From Meiothermus sp. (lineage in GTDB: Bacteria; Deinococcota; Deinococci; Deinococcales; Thermaceae): a stretch of DNA of 64,000 nt. Position numbers and translations under genes: made by a program. The stretch covers positions 19,231-83,230 of the forward strand of contig BPIL01000013.1 of NCBI GenBank assembly GCA_026004095.1. The letters run 5' to 3'. Shown here piece by piece: positions 27,939-35,778 of this stretch. The notes beneath the pieces were generated by a model. That model saw only the letters and a list, made by a program, of their open reading frames with translations. It did no database searches and had not been told where the DNA came from. Each line of letters starts with the position of its first letter. The first letter of the stretch is position 1.

Positions 27939-29162
27939 TCAGGCCGATGCGCCCTCGAGAATCTGCACCGCCTCGAGCAGGGCTTTATCGTGCAGGCGCT
28001 GTATTCTGAGACGGGCCAGGGCTTCCTGACCGAGTTCATTCTGGAGCCGTGCAGGTGTGGTGCGGTAAGAGCGGGCCACCTCGGCCAGGAATTCATCAAA
28101 CTCTTCCTGGCTCAGTGCGGTCTTGAGTTCTTCGGCCAGGGCTTCTACTGCCAGGGAACGGCGCAGGCGCTTGGTTGCGTTCTGGCTGAGGTTTTGCTTG
28201 AATTCCTCGAGCTTGCCATCCCGCTCGAGCTGCTTCAGGTACTCGTTGATATCGAGCCTCTGTTGCTGCAAATCCTCAGCCAGGCTCTGGAGCAGGCTGC
28301 GTTCCTCGCGCTGCTGCATGGAGGGGGGAATCTCCACCTCGAGGGCCTCGGCCAGTTTTTCTAAAAGCTGCGAGGCCTTGGCGTTGCGGGTCTCCCGCTC
28401 AAACTGCGCCTGGAGGCTCTCGCGAACCTTGGCGGTGAGGGCCTCGAGGTTGTCCTCACCAACGGTCTTGGCGAACTCGTCGTCCAGTTCAGGAAGCTGC
28501 AGGGCCTTGACCTCCAGAATCTTGGTTTTGACCTCGCGCACCACGGTCTCGCCGTCCTTCACCGGCACCAAGACCTCATCGCCGGCCTTCTTACCCAGCA
28601 AGGCCTCGCGCACATGGGGCTGGGCATTCTCCATCACCACCGGGAAGCGCCCCCCGTCTTCCGTCTCGATAAACACATGGTCGTTGGCCTGAACCTCCCG
28701 ATCAACCGCGACCATCTCACCATAGCGGCTGCGCAGGTCTTCCAGGGCCCGGTTGAGCACCTCATCGGTGACCTCGGGCGTCGCGACCTCGAGCTTGAAG
28801 CTGCGCCAGTCGGGCAGTTTTACTTCCGGGTAGTTCTCCACCTCCACCGTGTAAACGAAGGGCTCCCCAAAGGTCAGGTGCTCTTCCAGAACCCGAGCCC
28901 CCACCGGCAGAAGCGAAAGCTCCCGGGCCGCCTCGGGGAAAGTTTCGTCACGCAAAGCCTCCTTAACCTCGCCCAGCAGGATTTCTTTCCCTATCTTGGC
29001 TTCAACCACCTTCGCCGGGGCCTTTCCGGGCCTGAAGCCTGGAACTCTGATCCGGCTGGCGTAGTCGCTTAAAACTGAGCGGTAGGCCTGTTCGACCTGG
29101 CTGGCCGGAACCTCCACCTTGATTTTTACCCTGTAGCCATCGCGTTCTAGAATTTCTGCCAC
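27939..29162 (-). CDS. tig: Trigger factor chaperone
   Basis: Trigger factor binds nascent chains at the ribosome exit and has peptidyl-prolyl isomerase activity. The 407-residue product has the ribosome-binding N-terminal domain, with a variant of the FRKG signature in VPGFRPGKAPAKVVE, a PPIase-like middle domain (about residues 145-230, starting VQANDHVFIETEDG) and a long helical C-terminal domain. The GTG at 29162 sits behind GAGGTG and gives the normal start VAEILERDGYRVK; an in-frame start four codons earlier is less likely. Gene order tig-clpP-clpX is common in bacteria. Confidence 0.93.
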   Translation of the reverse strand: MAEILERDGYRVKIKVEVPASQVEQAYRSVLSDYASRIRVPGFRPGKAPAKVVEAKIGKEILLGEVKEALRDETFPEAARELSLLPVGARVLEEHLTFGEPFVYTVEVENYPEVKLPDWRSFKLEVATPEVTDEVLNRALEDLRSRYGEMVAVDREVQANDHVFIETEDGGRFPVVMENAQPHVREALLGKKAGDEVLVPVKDGETVVREVKTKILEVKALQLPELDDEFAKTVGEDNLEALTAKVRESLQAQFERETRNAKASQLLEKLAEALEVEIPPSMQQREERSLLQSLAEDLQQQRLDINEYLKQLERDGKLEEFKQNLSQNATKRLRRSLAVEALAEELKTALSQEEFDEFLAEVARSYRTTPARLQNELGQEALARLRIQRLHDKALLEAVQILEGASA

Positions 29163-29290
29163 AACACACCTCAAGTTCGACCGCGGGGGTCGCCAAGGTC
29201 ATAGTTTACAACCCCAAACGGGTTTGAGATACACCCCACACCAGCGCAGCATGCCTATCAAAAGAAAAGCCCCGGGTTACCGGGGCTGGC

Positions 29291-29375
29291 TGGTGCGCGG
29301 AGGGGGACTTGAACCCCCACACCTTGCGGCACGAGATCCTAAGTCTCGCGTGTCTACCAATTCCACCATCCGCGC
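29291..29375 (-). tRNA. tRNA-Leu (anticodon UAG)
   Basis: An 85-base cloverleaf with encoded CCA. The acceptor stem is GCGCGGA pairing with TCCGCGC. The anticodon loop ACTTAGGA on a five-pair stem gives UAG, which reads CUA and CUG leucine codons. A long variable arm is present, as expected for leucine. The T loop reads GTTCAAGTC. Confidence 0.96.
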
Positions 29376-29406
29376 AAGGGGGAAGAAACTTCTTCCCCAC
29401 GTGCTT

Positions 29407-29484
29407 TGGGGTGAGCGATGGGACTTGAACCCACGACCCCCGGTTCCACAGACCGGTGCTCTAACCAGCTGAGCTACGCTCACC
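29407..29484 (-). tRNA. tRNA-His (anticodon GUG)
   Basis: The anticodon loop TCTGTGGA gives GUG. The acceptor stem GTGAGCG pairs with CGCTCAC and is extended by the extra G(-1) opposite C73, the identity element for HisRS. CCA is encoded. It lies 31 bases from tRNA-Leu on the same strand, so both are probably processed from one transcript. Confidence 0.96.
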
Positions 29485-29588
29485 GCGTCGCAGCAGCAAA
29501 AGGTATTGTAGGCTTCGCTTCTCGTATCGTCAAGCCGGACTTAATCGATAAAACCTCAGCTCAAACAACCTGCCCTGGACAATCTGGA

Positions 29589-29618
29589 TTGACGGTCACA
29601 TCCCACACATCCTATACT
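29589..29618 (+). promoter_or_regulatory. Promoter of the TetR-family regulator gene
   Basis: TTGACG (29589-29594), 18 bases, TATACT (29613-29618), nine bases before the GTG start. This is one of the best sigma-70-type promoters in the window. Confidence 0.75.
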
Positions 29619-29627
29619 CGCGCCAAG

Positions 29628-30233
29628 GTGGCGAACGACCGTTCGTTTGAAGAAGCCAGGGAAGGTAAAGCCAACCGCCGCAGCGAAATTCTCAATGCGG
29701 CCGGTCAATTATTTAGCCGACAGGGGTTTCATGCTACCTCCATGCGAGATCTGGCGAAGGCTGTGAACCTGCAAGGGGGCAGCCTGTATGCCCACATTCA
29801 GTCGAAGGAGGAGGTGCTGTTTGAGCTGGTTAACCGGGCCGCAGACGAGTTTCTAAGCAGTGCCGAGGCCGTGCCTTCCGATCTTTCGCCCAGGGAACAG
29901 CTCGAGCGCCTCGTGCGGGGTCACCTCGAGGTGATCGTGCGCGAACTGGACAACGCCACGGTCTTCTTTCACGAGTGGAAGTTCCTGAACCCCGAGCTGC
30001 AAAGACAAATCACCGCCCGTCGGGATGCCTATGAAGCGCACTTCCGTAGGGTCATAGAAGCGGGCGCGCAGCAGGGCCAGTTTCAGGTTGAGGATGTCCG
30101 GCTTGCCACCCTATTTGTGCTTTCGGCGCTCAACTGGACATACCACTGGTACCGTCCTGGTGGCAAGCTAACCCTCGAGGCGCTCTCAAGCCATTACTGC
30201 AAACTAATCTTCCGAACCCTCGGCGCTCAATGA
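29628..30233 (+). CDS. TetR-family transcriptional regulator
   Basis: The 201-residue repressor has an N-terminal helix-turn-helix (about residues 18-65: EILNAAGQLFSRQGFHATSMRDLAKAVNLQGGSLYAHIQSKEEV region) and a TetR_C-type ligand domain resembling those of PaaR/FadR-type regulators of acyl-CoA metabolism. The frame is open far upstream through tRNA-His, but the promoter places the start at GTG 29628. A perfect inverted repeat CGAACG-AC-CGTTCG lies at 29632-29645 inside the first codons, so it probably represses its own gene. The ligand is not known; an acyl-CoA is plausible. Confidence 0.88.
   Translation: MANDRSFEEAREGKANRRSEILNAAGQLFSRQGFHATSMRDLAKAVNLQGGSLYAHIQSKEEVLFELVNRAADEFLSSAEAVPSDLSPREQLERLVRGHLEVIVRELDNATVFFHEWKFLNPELQRQITARRDAYEAHFRRVIEAGAQQGQFQVEDVRLATLFVLSALNWTYHWYRPGGKLTLEALSSHYCKLIFRTLGAQ
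29632..29645. promoter_or_regulatory. Operator-like inverted repeat at the start of the TetR gene
   Basis: CGAACG-AC-CGTTCG, with six-base arms that are exact reverse complements. It fits the AACG-NN-CGTT pattern I remember for the Thermus phenylacetyl-CoA regulator PaaR. It lies just after the predicted transcription start, a good position for autorepression. Confidence 0.65.
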
Positions 30234-30238
30234 AACGG

Positions 30239-30415
30239 CTAGCGAGGCCCGCGGGCCAGCAGGTTGGCAAAGCCCAGCGCAAGAACCAGCACCATACCCA
30301 GCGCCCAGTACGGAAAAGCGGCAGAAATCCAGCCCTGCCACTGGGCAAGGTAGACCAGCCCGCCCACCAGGACTGCAATCAGGGCCCATAGACCAAACGG
30401 CTTCAGTCCTTCCAT
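30239..30415 (-). CDS. Small two-helix membrane protein, 58 residues
   Basis: A short open frame (MEGLKPFGLWALIAVL at the start, ANLLARGPR at the end) encodes two hydrophobic helices separated by QWQGWISAAFPY. It begins nine bases after the stop of the upstream AhpD-like gene on the same strand and ends five bases from the convergent TetR stop, so it fills the gap exactly and is probably the second gene of an operon. No family is recognised. Confidence 0.65.
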   Translation of the reverse strand: MEGLKPFGLWALIAVLVGGLVYLAQWQGWISAAFPYWALGMVLVLALGFANLLARGPR

Positions 30416-30424
30416 AACACCCGC

Positions 30425-31048
30425 CTACTTTTTATCGCGATGCAGATGGTAGTAGATCTCATTGGGCACCCAGCCCATGGCGTTGGCAATGCGGTTGGTA
30501 AAGTTGAACATAGCCGCAACCTGGGCCGCTTCGAAAATGGCCTCGTCGGAAAGCCCGATGGCCCGCAACATCTGCACATCGGCGGAACTCATCGAGGCGG
30601 AGTCCACGGTGATCTGGTAGGCGAAATCCAGCAGGGCATGCTCTCGAGGGGTCAGGGGCGCCCTTCGGTAGTTGGCCGCGAGCACCTCCGGCAAAACTGG
30701 GTCACCGGTAATTTCGCGCAGATAGGCCGAGTGCGAGGCCAGGCAGTACTCACACTCGTTGGCCGAGGAAACCACCACCGCGATCATCTCGCGCTCTTTG
30801 CGGCTCAGGTGGCTCTGGTCTTCGTTGCGCATCAGAAAGTCGTAATAGCGAAACCAGCGCAGGAAGTGCTCGGGGGTGAGGGCAAAATTGCGGGCTACGT
30901 TGGGGATAAAGCCGGTTTTTTCCCTGAACTTACCAAACAACACCCGGACATCCTCGGGCACCTCGCTTTCCTCGGGCACCCTGACCCATGCGGTGGGCCT
31001 GGTCTCGGGGGTGTCGCCACCCTTGGCGGTTTTTCGAGGGGTTGCCAT
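30425..31048 (-). CDS. AhpD-like peroxidase-related protein
   Basis: The 207-residue product belongs to the carboxymuconolactone-decarboxylase/AhpD superfamily, peroxidase-related branch. The redox motif reads ANECEYCLASHSAYL, with the two cysteines of CxxC and the downstream histidine. The N-terminal part (VRVLFGKFREKTGFIPNVARNF) and the TNRIANAMGWVPN segment near the C-terminus are typical. AhpD-like proteins reduce peroxide-scavenging partners through a thiol relay; the natural partner here is unknown. It lies 18 bases downstream of the B12-domain gene. Confidence 0.85.
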   Translation of the reverse strand: MATPRKTAKGGDTPETRPTAWVRVPEESEVPEDVRVLFGKFREKTGFIPNVARNFALTPEHFLRWFRYYDFLMRNEDQSHLSRKEREMIAVVVSSANECEYCLASHSAYLREITGDPVLPEVLAANYRRAPLTPREHALLDFAYQITVDSASMSSADVQMLRAIGLSDEAIFEAAQVAAMFNFTNRIANAMGWVPNEIYYHLHRDKK

Positions 31049-31066
31049 GGTTTTCTCCCGATCCGC

Positions 31067-31480
31067 TCAGCCCTGGGCCGCCCAGCGTTGCGGGGTGGCC
31101 TGGCGCAAAAACTCCACGATGTCCTGGGTGCTGGTGCCGGGCCCAAATACCGCGGCCACGCCCATCGCTTTGAGATGGGGCACGTCCTCGTCGGGAATGA
31201 TGCCCCCACCAAAAAGCAAAATATCCTCGGCGCCCTGTTCCTCGAGCAGCCGTCGTACCTCGCCAAAGTAGTGCATGTGGGCCCCCGACAGCACCGACAG
31301 GCCGATGGCGTCCACGTCCTCTTGCAGGGCCGCCGAGACGATCATCTCTGGGGTTTGTCGTAAGCCGGTGTAGATGACCTCCATGCCGGCGTCGCGCAGG
31401 GCCCGGGCCACCACCTTGGCCCCGCGATCGTGACCGTCCAGGCCGGGCTTGGCAATGAGCACCCGTATTCTTCTGTCCAT
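31067..31480 (-). CDS. Cobalamin-binding domain protein (mutase small-subunit type)
   Basis: The 137-residue product is a free-standing B12-binding domain like the C-terminal part of methylmalonyl-CoA mutase. It has the base-off cobalamin signature with the axial ligand histidine in [22 protein letters not shown], the LSVLSGAH segment and the [10 protein letters not shown] loop. In related bacteria such a subunit pairs with a separate catalytic chain to isomerise methylmalonyl-CoA or isobutyryl-CoA. No such chain lies in this window. It heads a minus-strand cluster with the AhpD-like and small membrane protein genes. Confidence 0.9.
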   Translation of the reverse strand: MDRRIRVLIAKPGLDGHDRGAKVVARALRDAGMEVIYTGLRQTPEMIVSAALQEDVDAIGLSVLSGAHMHYFGEVRRLLEEQGAEDILLFGGGIIPDEDVPHLKAMGVAAVFGPGTSTQDIVEFLRQATPQRWAAQG

Positions 31481-31534
31481 ACGCCTATCTTACGGCACGC
31501 CGCACAAAGCAACCAGGTAGCGCGGGCGGTAAGA

Positions 31535-32017
31535 TCAGGCTGTTGAGGCTGAAAGACTTGTGGAATGGTGGGCTTTCTCGAGGTGTGCTTTGAACTGTTC
31601 AAAGGTTACTTTGAGCAGCTTGTTGGGTTCGCCAAAAAGTGTGGCGTACCATTCGGCGGCCTTGTCCAGCAAGGGGCTGTCGTAATGGGGGTGGCCTTCG
31701 ACCAGAAGCTCGAGGTGGGTGCCGCCGTCCGCGGTTTCGCTCAGGCGCAACCAGCCAGAAATTTCCAGGTTGTGCGGCACCCCCGGCACGCTACGGAACT
31801 CGAGGTACTCGGGGGGGCGGCGCTCGGTGGCCTCGGCCACCCAGACCAGATCCACCGGCGGCTGCCCCCGCGCCCGGAAGCGCCAGGCCGAACCCTCGCG
31901 GCCCACCTCCTTGATGGCTTTGGCCCAGCTCGGCCAGCTCGAGAAGTCCTGAAAAGCCGCCCAGACCGCCTCCCGCGGGGCTTGAATGTTGAGTACCAGC
32001 TCCTCCCTGAAACGCAT
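31535..32017 (-). CDS. SRPBCC (START-like) domain protein
   Basis: A 160-residue protein of the polyketide-cyclase/SRPBCC superfamily, a helix-grip fold that binds hydrophobic ligands. Recognisable pieces are the opening EELVLNIQAPREAVWAAFQDFSSWPSW, a central beta region and the C-terminal helix LLKVTFEQFKAHLEKA. The frame stays open for 1 kb upstream opposite trmFO, but GGGAGG six bases before ATG 32017 sets the start. Ligand unknown. Confidence 0.8.
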   Translation of the reverse strand: MRFREELVLNIQAPREAVWAAFQDFSSWPSWAKAIKEVGREGSAWRFRARGQPPVDLVWVAEATERRPPEYLEFRSVPGVPHNLEISGWLRLSETADGGTHLELLVEGHPHYDSPLLDKAAEWYATLFGEPNKLLKVTFEQFKAHLEKAHHSTSLSASTA

Positions 32018-32122
32018 AGCTACCTCCCTGCTTGGGGTACGCGCACGGCGGAAAAAGAGCGAATACGGGTTGATGTAGAGGCATATTGCCACACAACCAT
32101 GTACGGGCGATGAAGCCTGGAT

Positions 32123-32128
32123 TACACT
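32123..32128 (+). promoter_or_regulatory. -10 box of trmFO
   Basis: TACACT six bases before the ATG; no clear -35. Confidence 0.5.
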
Positions 32129-32134
32129 ACAGGG

Positions 32135-33466
32135 ATGAGTAAGGTGCATGTTATTGGAGCCGGTCTGTCGGGTGCCGAGGCGGCTTTTACCGCGGCCCGC
32201 CTGGGCGCACAGGTTCGGCTGTACGAAATGCGGCCCCGGCGCATGACCCCCGCCCACCAGACCGGACACTTTGCCGAGCTGGTCTGCTCCAATAGCCTGG
32301 GGGGCGAGGGCGAGACCAACGCCAAAGGTCTGCTGCAAGCCGAGCTGCGGGCGGCCGGCTCCCTGATCATGCAGGCTGCCGACCACAACCGGGTTCCGGC
32401 GGGCGGGGCGCTGGCGGTGGAGCGGGAAGGGTTTTCGCAGGAGGTTACCCGGCGGCTCGAGGCCCATCCGAACATTGAGGTGGTGCGGGAAGAGCTCACG
32501 AGGGTTCCTCCGGAGGGCATTACCGTGCTGGCGACCGGCCCGCTCACCTCCGATGCCCTCGCGGAGCACCTGCGCGTGCTGCTGGGCGATGAATTCCTGG
32601 GGTTCTACGATGCCGCCGCGCCGGTGGTGCTGGGCGAGAGCATCAACATGGAAGTGGTCTACCGGGCCGGGCGGTACGGCCAGAGCGCCGACTATTTGAA
32701 CTGCCCCCTCAACGAGGAAGAGTACCGCCGGTTTTACGAGGTGCTGAGCCAGGCCCGCAAGCACACCCCCCACGAGTGGGAGAAGCTCGAGTTCTTCGAG
32801 GGCTGCATGCCCATCGAGGAAATTGCCCGCCGCGGCTTCGACACCCCGCGCTTTGGCCCCATGAAGCCGGTGGGCCTGCCCGACCCCCGAACCGGCCAGG
32901 AGCCCTACGCCGTGGTGCAACTGCGGGCCGAGGATCGGCGCGGCCAGATGTGGAGCCTGGTGGGCTTCCAGACCGGATTGAAGTGGGGCGACCAGAAGCT
33001 GGTGGTGCAGAGCATACCGGGCCTGGAGAACGCCGAGATCGTGCGCTACGGGGTGATGCACCGCAACACCTACCTGTGCGCCCCCCGGCTGATTGAACCG
33101 ACCCTGCAGTTCCGGGCGTACCCGAACCTGCTGGTGAGCGGGGTGTTGTGTGGGGTGGAGGGTTACCTCGAGTCCGCAGCCACCGGCTTTCTGGCCGGCC
33201 TCAACGCAGCCCGGCGGGCCCAGGGCCAGGAAGCCCTGGTTCCACCCGAAGCGACAATGCTGGGCGGCCTGGTGCGGTACCTAGCCAGCGCCAACCCCGA
33301 CAACTTCCAACCCATGAACGCCAACTGGGGGCTGGTGCCCGCCGAGGTCGGCAAGGGCAAAAAGTCCGAGAAACGGGCCCGGATGTTCCACCGGGGCCTG
33401 GCCGAGTTTCGGGCCTGGCTGGCCCGGTCGGTGGGCCTGGTCAGCGAGGAAATACTGGCAGGTTGA
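32135..33466 (+). CDS. trmFO: Folate-dependent tRNA (uracil-54-C5)-methyltransferase TrmFO
   Basis: TrmFO uses methylenetetrahydrofolate and FADH2 to methylate U54 in the T loop of tRNA. The 443-residue flavoprotein begins with the FAD-binding VHVIGAGLSGAEAAFTAARLG, followed by the family signature HFAELVCSNSLGGEG with a conserved cysteine. Further blocks are ALAVEREGFSQEVTRRL, the GCMPIEEIARRG stretch containing another conserved cysteine, and VEGYLESAATGFLAGLNAAR near the C-terminus. The 3' end overlaps the convergent gene by 26 bases. Confidence 0.95.
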   Translation: MSKVHVIGAGLSGAEAAFTAARLGAQVRLYEMRPRRMTPAHQTGHFAELVCSNSLGGEGETNAKGLLQAELRAAGSLIMQAADHNRVPAGGALAVEREGFSQEVTRRLEAHPNIEVVREELTRVPPEGITVLATGPLTSDALAEHLRVLLGDEFLGFYDAAAPVVLGESINMEVVYRAGRYGQSADYLNCPLNEEEYRRFYEVLSQARKHTPHEWEKLEFFEGCMPIEEIARRGFDTPRFGPMKPVGLPDPRTGQEPYAVVQLRAEDRRGQMWSLVGFQTGLKWGDQKLVVQSIPGLENAEIVRYGVMHRNTYLCAPRLIEPTLQFRAYPNLLVSGVLCGVEGYLESAATGFLAGLNAARRAQGQEALVPPEATMLGGLVRYLASANPDNFQPMNANWGLVPAEVGKGKKSEKRARMFHRGLAEFRAWLARSVGLVSEEILAG

Positions 33467-33917
33467 GGGCGGCCAGGCTGGCGTAGACCACCTGCCAGCC
33501 CTGCTCGCCGAACACCAACTGGGCCTCGCCGCTGCGCCGCACCGGACTGCCGTCCAGCACGACCAGCAGGCTGAAGCGCAGGGTGGCCTGGTTGCCCGCC
33601 AGCCGGGTTTGCAGGTTCTCGAGGCTAAACCCATCCAGCCGAACCCCGCTGCGGCCAAAGGCCACCGAAGGGTTCTGCAGGAAGCGCTGGCTCCAGACCG
33701 GATCGTTGCACCTCAGGCCCTCGAACACCTGGCGCAGGGCGTTCTCGGCCAGCAGGGCCGAGGGCTGGGGGCGCAGGTTGGGGTCGGGGCGGGCGATGGC
33801 CTCGATGGCAGCCCTGGCCCAGTGGCAGGGCGGCACATCCACAAAGGGTGAGGTGCCCGCCTGGGCCTGTGCGAGCGAAAGGCCCCCCAAAAGCCCCAGA
33901 ACAACAAACTTTTTCAT
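33441..33917 (-). CDS. Secreted protein with a partial SLH-like motif
   Basis: The 158-residue product starts with a signal peptide (MKKFVVLGLLGGLSLAQA) and then SPFVDVPPCHWARAAIEAIA, which resembles the first half of an SLH repeat. The rest has no full SLH repeat and looks like a small beta domain (TLRFSLLVVLDGSPVRRSGEAQLVFGEQGWQVVYASLAAL). It probably acts in the envelope. The start ATG 33917 is chosen because it gives a signal peptide; the frame is open 132 bases further. It is divergent from glmM, with 77 bases between the two starts. Confidence 0.7.
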   Translation of the reverse strand: MKKFVVLGLLGGLSLAQAQAGTSPFVDVPPCHWARAAIEAIARPDPNLRPQPSALLAENALRQVFEGLRCNDPVWSQRFLQNPSVAFGRSGVRLDGFSLENLQTRLAGNQATLRFSLLVVLDGSPVRRSGEAQLVFGEQGWQVVYASLAALNLPVFPR

Positions 33918-33981
33918 AGCCCCCACGCTGACAGATGGAGCGGCCTTCGACAAGGGAACCGGATACCTTTCGGAGTAGGTA

Positions 33982-33987
33982 TAAACT
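33982..33987 (+). promoter_or_regulatory. -10 box of glmM
   Basis: TAAACT seven bases before the glmM ATG; no convincing -35. Confidence 0.5.
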
Positions 33988-33994
33988 GTGCTAG

Positions 33995-35305
33995 ATGGAG
34001 CGTAGATACTTCGGAACCGACGGGGTGCGGGGCGTGGCCGGCGAGCCACCCCTGACGCCGCAATTTGTGCTCAAGCTGGGGCAGGCGGCGGGGGCTTACT
34101 TCAAAAGCGCCCAAAAAAAGCCAGTGGTGTTGCTGGGCAAGGACACCCGCCAGTCCTGCGACATGCTCGAGGCCGCCCTGGCCGCGGGCCTGATGTCCCA
34201 GGGCGTGCGGGTCGAGCACCTGGGGGTGCTGCCCACCCCTGGGGTGGCCTACCTGACCAAGGCCCTGGGTGCCACCGCCGGCGTAATGATTTCCGCCAGC
34301 CACAACCCCTACCAGGACAACGGCATCAAGTTTTTTAGCGCCGCGGGCGACAAGCTGCCCGACGAGGCAGAAAGCGAGATTGAGGGCCTGCTGGAGCGCG
34401 AGTTCAAAACCGATGGCATTGGCACGGTTTCCGACTTCCGCGAGGCCGAGCGGATGTACCTGGACTTCCTGTCTTCCAAAGGGGGCAGTCTGGAAGGGCT
34501 CAAGGTGGCCCTCGATACCGCCAACGGCGCCACTTTCCGCCTGGCTCACCGGCTTTTTCAGCGGCTGGGGGCCGAGGTGTTCGTGATGTTCAACACCCCC
34601 GATGGGCGCAACATCAACAAAGGGTGCGGTTCGACCCACCCCGAGTTTTTGCGCCAGCAGGTGGTGGAGATGGGCTTTGACCTGGGGGTGGCCTTCGACG
34701 GCGACGGCGACCGGGCCATCCTAGTAGACCGGCAAGGGCGCGAGTTTCACGGCGACCACGTGCTCTACCTGAACGCCCTGGTGCGGCGCGAGCCGGGGGT
34801 GGTGGGCACCCTGATGAGCAACATGGGCCTCGAGGTCAAACTGCGCGAGGCCGGCATCAACTTCTACCGCACCGCGGTGGGCGACCGCTACGTCTACGAG
34901 AAACTCAAGGCCTCGGCCCTGACCCTGGGCGGGGAGCAGAGCGGCCACGTGCTCTTCCTCGACCATGCGCCCACCGGCGACGGCATGCTCACGGCCATCC
35001 TGACCCTGAAGGCCATGCGCGAGTCCGGGCGCGACCTTTCCGAGTGGTACGAGGCCCTGCCCATGTACCCGCAGATTCTGAAGAATGTGCGGGTCTCGGA
35101 TAAGCAAAAGGTCATGCAGCAGCCCGAGCTGCACCAGGCCATCCAGGAGGCCGAGCAAAAGCTATCGGGCCTGGGGCGGGTTAATGTGCGTCCCTCCGGC
35201 ACCGAGCCGCTGGTGCGGGTAATGGTGGAAGGCCCCACCGAACTGATCGAGCCGGTTTCTGCGGAACTGGTAGCGCTGGTAGAGCGCCTGGGAAGCGTCA
35301 GCTAG
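33995..35305 (+). CDS. glmM: Phosphoglucosamine mutase
   Basis: GlmM converts glucosamine 6-phosphate to glucosamine 1-phosphate for peptidoglycan precursors. The 436-residue protein has the opening RYFGTDGVRGVAG, the phosphoserine loop GVMISASHNPYQDNGIK, the metal-binding loop VAFDGDGDRAILVD, the sugar-binding GGEQSGHVLF and the C-terminal phosphate-binding NVRPSGTEPLVRVMVEG. All are typical of GlmM. The thioesterase gene starts one base after its stop, so they are cotranscribed. Confidence 0.95.
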   Translation: MERRYFGTDGVRGVAGEPPLTPQFVLKLGQAAGAYFKSAQKKPVVLLGKDTRQSCDMLEAALAAGLMSQGVRVEHLGVLPTPGVAYLTKALGATAGVMISASHNPYQDNGIKFFSAAGDKLPDEAESEIEGLLEREFKTDGIGTVSDFREAERMYLDFLSSKGGSLEGLKVALDTANGATFRLAHRLFQRLGAEVFVMFNTPDGRNINKGCGSTHPEFLRQQVVEMGFDLGVAFDGDGDRAILVDRQGREFHGDHVLYLNALVRREPGVVGTLMSNMGLEVKLREAGINFYRTAVGDRYVYEKLKASALTLGGEQSGHVLFLDHAPTGDGMLTAILTLKAMRESGRDLSEWYEALPMYPQILKNVRVSDKQKVMQQPELHQAIQEAEQKLSGLGRVNVRPSGTEPLVRVMVEGPTELIEPVSAELVALVERLGSVS

Positions 35306-35306
35306 T

Positions 35307-35711
35307 ATGAGGGTACGCCTGCCCATTACCGTCCGCTACGCCGAGACCGATGCCATGGGGGTGGTGCACCACAGCAGCTACGTGGTCTGGCTCGAGGCCG
35401 CACGGGTGGAGTGGCTCAACCAGATTGGGCTTCCCTATACCCAGATTGAAGCCCAGGGCCTGGCCTTTGCCGTGGTGGAAATTGGCCTAACCTACCGCAG
35501 CCCGGCCCGGTTCGGCGACACGGTCGAGGTCGAAACCTGGCTCAGCGAGGCCACCTCGCGCACGTTACAATACCGCTACCGGGTCTGGAAGGGCCAAACC
35601 CTGCTGGCCGAAGGCTTCACCCGCCACCTTTGCCAGGACACCAGGGGCAAAGCGGTGCGCATTCCCGCTGCCGTTGCAGAACCCCTGCATAGGCATCTGG
35701 TGTCGGACTGA
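35307..35711 (+). CDS. YbgC/4HBT-type acyl-CoA thioesterase
   Basis: The 134-residue hotdog-fold protein has the 4-hydroxybenzoyl-CoA thioesterase signature VRYAETDAMGVVHHSSYVVWLEAARVEWL, where the aspartate is the usual catalytic residue. The central helix and beta strands (VEIGLTYRSPARFGDTVEVETWL) fit. It should hydrolyse small acyl-CoAs, but the substrate cannot be read. Only one base separates it from glmM, while the aminotransferase gene downstream has its own -10 box. Confidence 0.88.
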   Translation: MRVRLPITVRYAETDAMGVVHHSSYVVWLEAARVEWLNQIGLPYTQIEAQGLAFAVVEIGLTYRSPARFGDTVEVETWLSEATSRTLQYRYRVWKGQTLLAEGFTRHLCQDTRGKAVRIPAAVAEPLHRHLVSD

Positions 35712-35761
35712 ACCCACCCTGGGAAGATTGGTCGGCAAGCTCGCAGCCCCCAGTAGCGTGA

Positions 35762-35767
35762 TAAACT
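35762..35767 (+). promoter_or_regulatory. -10 box of the aminotransferase gene
   Basis: TAAACT 11 bases before the ATG at 35779, implying a leader of only a few bases. Confidence 0.45.
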
Positions 35768-35778
35768 TAGGGCCGACC

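Noticed and set aside
29418..29627. A 70-codon N-terminal extension of the TetR protein running through tRNA-His
   Set aside because: The promoter TTGACG-18-TATACT lies inside it, and TetR homologues begin shortly before the helix-turn-helix.
32018..33061. About 350 extra N-terminal codons in frame with the SRPBCC gene, opposite trmFO
   Set aside because: A GGGAGG site and the natural family start place the SRPBCC gene at 32017. The extension is antisense to trmFO and compositionally odd.
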